Assembly (NCBI GenBank): GCA_048013815.1
Contig: CM106585.1
Span: 15,686,001-15,750,000, forward strand
Direction: 5' to 3'
DNA from: Setoptus koraiensis
Taxonomy: Eukaryota > Arthropoda
DNA: 64,000 nt
The notes under the pieces are model-generated. The model was not told the DNA's origin, did no database searches, and worked only from the letters and a program-made list of their open reading frames with translations. Of this stretch, positions 56,901 through 64,000 are shown one piece after another (the stretch's first letter is position 1; each line of letters starts with the position of its first letter). A program made the position numbers and the translations under genes.

Positions 56901-59900
56901 GGTGGGGTGGGGTGTGGGGTGGGGGTGTGGGGTGGGTGGGGGGGGGGTGGGGGGGGGGGGGGGGGTGGGGGTGGGGGGGGGGTGGGGTGGGGTGGTGGGG
57001 GGGGGTGTGGGGGGTGTGGGGGTGGGGTGGGGTGGGGGGGGTGGTGTGGGGGGGGGGTGGGGTGGTGGGGGTGGGGGGTGGTGGGGTGGGGGGGGGGTGG
57101 GGGGGGGGTGTGGTGGGGGGGGTGGGGTGGGGGGGGGGTTGGGGGGGGGGGGTTGTGGGGGGGGGGGAGGGGGTGGGGGGGGGGTGTGTGGGGGGGGTGT
57201 GTGTGTGGGGTGGGGTGTGTGTGGGGGGGTGGGGGGGGGGTGGGGGGGGTGTGGGGGTGGGGGGGTGGGGTGGGGGGGGTGTGGGGGGGGTGGGGGGGGG
57301 GTGGTGGGGTGGGTGTGTGTGGGGTTGGGTGGGGGGGGGTGTGTGGGGGGGGGGTGGGGGGGTGGGGTGGGTGGGCGGCGGGGGGTGGGGGGGGGGTGGG
57401 GTGGGGGGGGGGTGGGTGGGGGGTGGGGGGGGGGGGGGGGCGGGGTGGGGGTGTGTGTGTGGGGTGGTGGTGGGGGGGGGGTGGGGTGGTGTGGGGTGTG
57501 GGGTGGGGGGGGTGGGGTGGTGTGGGGTGGGGGGGTGTGTGGGGGGGGGGTGGGGTTGGGGGGGTGGGGTGTGGGGGGGTGGGGGGGGGGTGGGGGTGGG
57601 GGGGGGGTGTGTGTGGGGTGGGGGGGGGGTGGGGTGGGGTGGTGGGGTGGTGGGGTGGGTGGGGGGGGGGTGGGGGGGGGGTGGGGGGGGGGTGGGGGGG
57701 GGGGGGGGGTGGTGGGGTGTGGGGTGGGGTGTGGGGGGGGGGTGGGGTGGGGGGGGGGTGGGGTGGTGGGGGGGGGGTGTGGGGGTGTGGGGGGGGGGTG
57801 TGTGTGGGGTGGGGGGGGGGTGGGGTGGGGTGTGTGGGGTGGGGGTGGGGTGTGGGGGGGGTGTGGGTGGGGGGGTGTGGGGGGGTGGGGGGGGGGGGGG
57901 TTGGGGGGGGTGTGGGGGGGGGGTGTGGGTGGGGTGGGGGGGGGGTGGGGGGGGGGGTGTGTGTGGGGTGTGGTGGGGGGGTGGGGTGTGGGGTGTGTGG
58001 TGGGGTGGGGGGGGGGTGTGGGTGGGGTGGGGGGGGTGGGGGGGGTGGGGTGTGGGGGGGGGGTGGGGTGGGTGGTGGGGGGGGTGTGGGGTGTGGGGGT
58101 GGGGGGGGTGTGGGGGGGGGGTGGGGTGTGTGTGGGGTGTGTGGGGTGGTGGGGGGGGTGGGGGGGGTGGGGGGGGGGGGGGTGGGGTTGTGTGTGTGGT
58201 GGGGGGGTGGGGGGGTGGGGGGGGAGGGGGGGGTGGGGTGGGGTGGGGGGGGGGTGTGGGGTGGGGTGCGTGGGTGGGGGTGGGGGGTTTGGGGTGGGTG
58301 TGGTGGGGGGGGGGTGGGGGGGGGGTGGGGTGGTGGGGTGTGGGGTGTGGGGTGGGGTGGGGTGGGGGGGGTGTGGGGGGGGGGTGTGGGGGGGGGTGGG
58401 GGGGGGTGGGGTGGGGGGGGGTGGGGTGGGGGGGGTGGGGGGGGGGTGGGGGGGGGTGGGTTGGGGTGGGGGGGGGGGGTGTGTGTGTGGGGTGGGGTGG
58501 GGTGGGGTGTGTGGTGGGGTGGGGTGGGGTGTGTGTGGTGGGGGGGGGGCGGCGGGGGCGGGGGGGGTGGGGGAGGGGTGGGGTGGGGTGGGGTGGGGTG
58601 TGGGGTGTGGTGGTGGGGTGGGGTGGGTGTGGGGGGGGTGGGGTGGGGTGGGGGGGGGGTGGGGGTGGGGTGTGTGTGGGGTGTGGGGTGGGGTGGTGGG
58701 GTGGGGTGGGGTGTGGGGGGGGGGTGGGGTGGGGTGGGGTGGGGGGTGTGGGGGGGGGGTGGGGTGGGGTGGGGGGGGGGTGGGTGGGGTGGGGGGGGGG
58801 TGGGGTGGGGTGTGGGGTGGGGTGGGGTGGGGTGGGGGGGGTGGGGTGGGGTGGTGTGGTGGGGTGTGGGGTGGTGGGGTGTGGGGTGGGGTGGGGTGGT
58901 GTGGGGGGGGGGGTGGGGGGGGGTGTGGGGTGGGGTGGGGTGGGGTGGGGTGGGGTGGGGTGGGGGGGGGGTGTGGTGGTGGTGGGGGGGGGGTGTGTGT
59001 GTGGGGGGGGGGTGGGGGGGGGGGGGTGGGGTGTGGGGTGGGGTGGGGTGTGGGGTGGGGTGGGGTGGGGTGGGGTGGGGGGGTGTGGGGTGGGGTGGGG
59101 TGGGGGGGGTGGTGGGGTGGGGGGGGTGGGGTGTGGGGGGGGGGTGTGTGTGGGGTGTGGGGTGGGGTGTGGGTGGGGTGGGGTGGGGTGTGGGGTGTGG
59201 GGTGGGGTGTGGGGTGTGGGGTGTGGGGTGGGGTGGGGGGGTGGGGTGTGGGGGTGGGGTGGGGTGGGGTGGGGTGGGGTGGGGTGGGGTGGGGTGGGTT
59301 GGGGTGGGTGTGGGTGGGGTGGGGTGGGGTGGGGGTGGGGGGGTGTGGGGTGGGGTGGGGTGGGGGGGGGGTGTGTGTGGGGTGTGTGGGGTGTGGGGTG
59401 GGGTGTGGGGGGGGTGGGGTGGGGTGTGGGGTGGGGGGGGGTGCGGTGGGGTGGGTGTGTGGGGTGGGGTGGGGTGGGGGGGGGTTGGGGTGGGGTGTGG
59501 GGGGGGGGTGAGGGGGGGTAGGGGGGGGGGTGGGGGGGGGGTTTGGTGGGGGGGGGGTGTGGTGGGGGGGAGGGGGTGGGGGTTGCGGGGGGGGTGTGGG
59601 GGGGGGGTGGGTGTGGGGGGGGGGGGGGGTTTTAGGGGGGGGGGGGGGTGGGGGGGGGGTGGGGTGTGGTGTGGGGGGGGGGGGGGTGGGGGGGGGGTGT
59701 GGGGTGGGGTGGGTGCCGGGGGTGGGGTGGGGGGGGTGGGGTGGTGGGGTGGGGGGGGGGTGTGTGTGTGGGTGGGGGGGGGGTGGGGGGGGGGTGTGGG
59801 GGGTGGGGTGGGGGTGGGGGGGGGGGGTGGGGTGGGGGGGTGGGGTGGTGGGGTGGGGTGGGGTGGGGTGGGGTGGGGGGGGTGTGGGGTGGGGGGGGGG

Positions 59901-62900
59901 TTGGGGGTTGGGTTTGGGGGGGGGTGGGTGGGGTGGGGGGGTTGGTGGGGGTGGGGTGGGGTGTGTGTGTGTGTTTGGGGTGTTGGGTGGGGTGGGGGGG
60001 GTGTGGGGTGGGGGGGTGTGTGGGGGGTGGGGGGGGGTGGGGTGGTGTGGGGTGGGGGGGGGGGGGGGTGGGGGGGTGGGGTTGGGTGGGTGGGGGGGGG
60101 GGGGGTGTGTGTGGGGGGGGGGTGGGGGGGGGTGGGGTGGGGGGGGTGTGTGTGGGGTGGTGGTGGGGTGGTGTGTGGGGTGTGGGGTGGGGTGTGGTGG
60201 GGTGGGGTGGGGGGGGGTGGGGTGGGGGGGGGGGGGGTGTGTGTGGGGTGTGGGGTGGGGTGTGGGGGGGGGGTGGGGTGGGTGGGGTGGGGGGGGGGTG
60301 TGGGGGGGGGTGGGGTGGGGTGGGGTGTGGGGGGGGGGGGGTGGGGTGGTGTGTGTGTGTGGGGGGGTGGGGTGTGTGGGGTGGGGTGGGTGGGGTGGGG
60401 TGGGGTGGGGTGGGGTGTGTGGGGTGGGGGTGGGGTGTGGGGTGTGGGGTGGGGTGGGGGGGGGGTGGGTGGGGTGGGGTGGTGGGGTGGGGTGTGTGTG
60501 TGGGGGGGGGGTGGGGTGGGGTGGGGTGGGGTGTGGGTGGTGGGGGTGGGGGGGGGGGGGGGTGGGGGGGTGGGGTGGGTGGGGGGGGGTGTGTGTGGGG
60601 TGGGGTGGGGTGGGGGGGGGGTGTGGGGTGGGGTGTGTGTGGGGTGTGTGGGGTGGGGGGGGGGGGGGGTGGGGTGGGGTGGTGGGGTGGGGTGGGGTGG
60701 GGTGTGGGGTGGGGTGGGGTGGGGGGGGGGTGGGGTGGGGTGGGGGGGGGGTGGTGTGGGGTGGGGGGGTGGGGGGGGGTGGGGTGTGTGTGTGGGGTGG
60801 GGGGGGGGTGTGGGGGGGGGGTGGGGTGGGGTGGGGTGGGGGGGGGGTGGTGGGGTGGGGTGGGGTGGGGTGGTGGGGTGGGGGGGGGTGGGGTGGGGGG
60901 GGTGTGGGGTGGTGTGTGTGTGGGGTGGGGTGGGGTGTGGGGTGTGGGGTGGGGGGGGGGTGTGGGGGGGGGGTGGGGGTGGGGTGGGGTGGGGTGGGGT
61001 GGGGGGGGGTGTGTGTGTGTGGGGTGGGGGGGGGGTGGGGTGGGGTGTGGGGTGGGGGGGGTGGGGGGGGGGTGGGGTGGGGGGGGGGTGGGGTGGGGTG
61101 TGGGGTGGGGTGGGTGTGTGTGGGGTGGGGTGGGGTGGGGTGGGGTGGGGTGGGGTGGGGTGGGGTGGGGTGTGGGGTGTGGGTGTGGGGTGGGGTGTGG
61201 GGTGGTGGGGTGGGGTGTGGGGTGGGGGGGGGGTGTGTGGGTGGGGGGGGTGGGTGTGGGGGGGGGGTGGGGTGTGGGGTGGGTTGGTGTGGGGGGGGGT
61301 GGGGTGGGGGGGGGGTGGGGTGGGGTGGGGTGGGGTGGGGTGGGGTGGGGGGGGTGGGGGGGGTGGGGTGGGGTGTGGGGTGGGGTGGGGTGGGGGGGGG
61401 GTGGGGTGGGTGGGGTGGGGTGGGTGGGGTGGGGTGGGGTGTGGGGGGGGGGTGGGGTGGGGGGGGGTGGGGGGGGGTGTGGGGGGGGTGTGGGTGGGGT
61501 GGGTGGGGTGGGGTGGGGTGGGGTGGGGTGTGTGTGGGGTGGGGTGGGGGGGGTGGGGTGGGGGGGTGGGGGGGGGGTTGTGTGGTGGTGGGGGGGGGGA
61601 TGGTGGGGTGTGTGGGGTGGGGGGGGGTGGGGTGGGGGGGGTGGTGGGGTGGTGGGGTGGGGGGGGGGGGTGGGGTTGGGGGGTGTGGTGGGGGGGGTGT
61701 GTGTGGGGGGGGGGTGGGGTGGGGTGGGGTGGGGTGGTGTGTGGGGTGGGTGGGGTGTGGGGTGGGGTGGGGTGGGGGGCGGTGGGGGGGGGGTGTGGGG
61801 GGGTTGGGGGGTGGGGGGTGGGGGGGGGTTGGGGGGTTGTGGGGGGTGGGGGGGTGGGGGGGTGGTGGTTGGGGGGGGGGTGGGTGGGGGGGGTGGGGGG
61901 TGGGGGTTGTGGGGTGGGGGGGTGGGAGGGGGTGGGGGGTGGGGTGGGGGGGGTGGGTGGGGTGGGGGGGGGGTGGGTTGGGGGTTGGGGGGTTGTGGGT
62001 GTGGGTGGGGGGGTGGGTGGGGTGGGTGGGTTTGGGTGGGTGGGTGGTGGTTTTGTGGTGTGTGTGTTTGGGGGTGTGGGGGGGTGGTTTGTGGGTTTTG
62101 TGTTTTTGTTGTTGTGTGGGGTTTTGTGTTTTTTTTGTGGTTTTTTTTTGTTTTTGTTTGTTTGTGTTTTTTTTGTTTTTTGTTTGTTTGTGTGTTTTTT
62201 TGTTTTTTGTGTTTTTTTTTGTTGTTTTTTTTTGTGTTTTGTTTTGTTTGTTTGTTTTTTTTTGTTTTGTGTTTTTTTTGTTTTTTTTGTTTTTCTTTGT
62301 GTTTTTTTGTTTTGTGTGTGTGTTTTGTTTTTTTGTTTTTTTGTTGTTTTGTTTGTTTTTTTTTGTTTTGTGTTTTTTTGTTTGTTTTTGTGTTGTTTGT
62401 TTTTTTTTGTTTTTTTTTGTTTTTTTGTTTTTTTTTTTTGTTTTTTTTTGTTTTTTTTTGTTTTTTTGTTTTTTTTTGTTGTTTTTTTTTTTTTTTTTTT
62501 TTGTTGTGTTTTTTTGTTTCTGCCGGGGGTCGTTCTTTTGTTTTTTTTTTTTTTGTTGTTTGTTTTTTTTTTTTTTGTTTTTTTGTTTTGTTTTTTTGTG
62601 TTTTTTGTTTTTTTTTGTTTTTTTTTTTGTTTTTTGGTTTGTTTTTTTTTGTTTTTTTTTGTTTGTTGTGTTGTTTTGTTTTTTTTGTTTTTTTGTTTTT
62701 TTTTGTTTTTTTTTGTTTTGTTTTTTTTGTGTTTTTGTTTTTTTTGTGTTTTTTTGTTTTTTTTTTTTTTTGTTTTGTTTTTTTTTGTTTTTTTTTGTTT
62801 TGTGTTTTTGTTTTGTGCTGTTTTTTTTTATTTTTTTTGTTTTTTTTTGTTTTTTTTTATTTTTTGTGTTTTTTTGTTTTTTTTTGTTTTTTTTTGTTTT

Positions 62901-64000
62901 TTTGTTTTGTTTTTTGTTTTTTTTTGTTTTTTTGTTTTTTTTTGTGTTTTGTTTTTTTTTGTTTTGTTTTTGTTTTTTTTTGTTTTCTTTTTTTTTTGTT
63001 TTTTTGTTTTGTTTTTTTTTTTTTTTTTTTTTTGTTTTGCTTTTTTTGTTTTTTGTTTTTGTTTTTTTGTTGTTTTTTTTGTTTGTTTTTTTGTTTTGTT
63101 TGTGTTTTGTTTTTTCTTTTTTTTTTTTTTTTTGGGTTTTGTTTTTTTTTGTTGTTTTTTTTTGTTTTTTTTTGTTTTGTTTTTTTTTTTTTTTTGGTGT
63201 TTTGTTTTTTTGTGTTTGTTTTGTTTTTTTTTTTTTTGTTTTTTTGTTTGTTTTTTGTTTTTTTTTTTTTTTTTGTTTTTTTTTGTTTTTTTTTTTTTTT
63301 TTGTTTTGTTTTTTTTTGTTTTTTGTTTTTTTTTTTGTTTTTTTTGTTTGTTTTTTTGTTGTTTTTTTTTGTTTTTTTTTGTGTTTTTTGTTTTTTTTTT
63401 TTTTTTTTTGTTTTTTTGTTTTTTTTGTGTGTGTTTGTTTTTTTTTTTTTTTTGTGTTTTTTTTTTTTTTGTTGTTTTTTTTGTGTTTTTTTTGTTTTTT
63501 TTTTTTTTTTGTGTGTATTTTTTTTTTGTTGTTTTTTGTTTTTTTTGTTTTTTTTTTTTGTTTTTTTTGTTTTGTTTTTTTTTGTTTTTTGTGTGTTTGT
63601 TTTGTTTTTTTTTTTTTGTTTTTTTTTGTTTTTTTTTGTTTTTTTTTGTTTTTTTTTTTTTTTTTGTGTGTGTGTTTTTTTGTGTTTTGTTTTTTTTTGG
63701 TGTTTTTTGTTTTTTTTGATGATGTTTGTTTTTTGTTTTGTGTTTGTTTTTTTTTTTATTTTTTTGTTTTTTGTTTTTTTGTTTTTTTTGTTTTTTTTTG
63801 TTGTTTTGTTTTTTTGTTTTTTTTGTTTTTTTTTTTTTGTGTTTTTTTTTGTTTTTTGTGTTTTTTTTGTTGTTTTTTTTTGTGTTTTTGTGTTTTTTTT
63901 TGTGTGTGTTTGTTTGTGTGTGTTTTTTTTTTTTTTTTGTTTTTTTGTGTTGTTTTTTTTTGTTTGTTTTTGTTTTGTTTTTTTTTGTTTTTTTTTTTTT
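53641..64000. other. G/T-only degenerate tail, probable sequencing/assembly artefact
   Basis: A and C fade out between about 53640 and 53880. To about 62100 the text is nearly pure G with scattered T, and from about 62100 to 64000 nearly pure T with scattered G. With almost no A, stop codons cannot occur, so frames of up to 3229 codons appear by default. They encode only G/V/W/C and then F/L/V/C and are not genes. There is no fixed repeat unit, no telomeric TTAGG and no complementary-strand counterpart. The simplest reading is low-quality polyG-type read data extended by an assembler. A real G-quadruplex-forming satellite is the alternative. Confidence 0.85.

Noticed and set aside
54030..63719. 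Giant open frame of 3229 codons (and overlapping frames of 1804 and 1381 codons)
   Set aside because: It exists only because the G/T alphabet cannot spell stop codons. Composition is Gly/Val/Trp/Cys then Phe, with no start context, domain or codon bias.
53641..64000. Telomere or subtelomeric repeat
   Set aside because: No TTAGG or other fixed unit is present. G and T vary irregularly, and the T-rich final 2 kb does not fit telomeric DNA.
1..64000. tRNA or rRNA genes
   Set aside because: I saw no cloverleaf with A/B boxes and no rRNA-like segment by eye. A covariance-model scan would be needed to exclude a tRNA.

Overview
The window is eukaryotic nuclear DNA, most likely from an arthropod. 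A small-genome chelicerate such as a mite is my best guess, but the sequence does not prove it. The evidence is metazoan genes with GT-AG introns, a goosecoid-type homeobox, a Fn3/ZP membrane protein, a BRSK/SAD kinase, Integrator subunit 4, a Caprin homologue, a Ly6/sleepless-like GPI protein, and abundant polyQ/polyN tracts and microsatellites. There is no bacterial, phage or CRISPR content.

Layout. (a) About 1-24 kb is GC-richer and full of CAG/CAA repeats, minisatellites and perfect short hairpins. It holds a six-exon gene for a secreted/membrane protein (2803-16008; signal peptide, Fn3-like region, ZP-N-like module, long disordered stalk, TM, cytoplasmic tail), rebuilt here from phase-compatible splice sites. 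Next come the goosecoid homeobox gene (17369-18976) and a weak two-exon secreted-protein candidate (22418-23756). (b) About 24-53.5 kb is AT-richer. It holds Caprin (24153-25805, +), a CHHC zinc-finger GTSF1/U11-48K-like gene (26449-26967, -), intronless IntS4 (27412-30120, +), a block of broken reading frames (30263-31443), a three-exon Ly6-family gene (33071-34065, -), an intronless low-complexity basic/YNN-rich protein gene (36119-37066, -), a four-exon BRSK kinase (37419-41228, -), a second CHHC gene about 80% identical to the first (42831-43367, +), and a partial secreted S/P/Q-rich protein gene (48219-49598, -). Long non-coding stretches with microsatellites separate them. (c) From about 53.7 kb to the end the text degenerates into almost pure G/T: G-rich to about 62.1 kb, then T-rich. 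I read this as a sequencing/assembly artefact, and the giant open frames in it as spurious.

The genes do not form a pathway. Two themes recur. One is RNA regulation (Caprin, Integrator, the paired CHHC zinc-finger proteins, the YNN/RG-rich protein). The other is cell-surface or neuronal proteins (Fn3-ZP protein, Ly6 protein, BRSK). The observations most worth following are the ZP-N-only membrane protein, the recently duplicated intronless CHHC genes (one with a possible retroposition poly-A remnant), the decayed TATA-linked frames after IntS4, and the many perfect hairpins in the first 10 kb.
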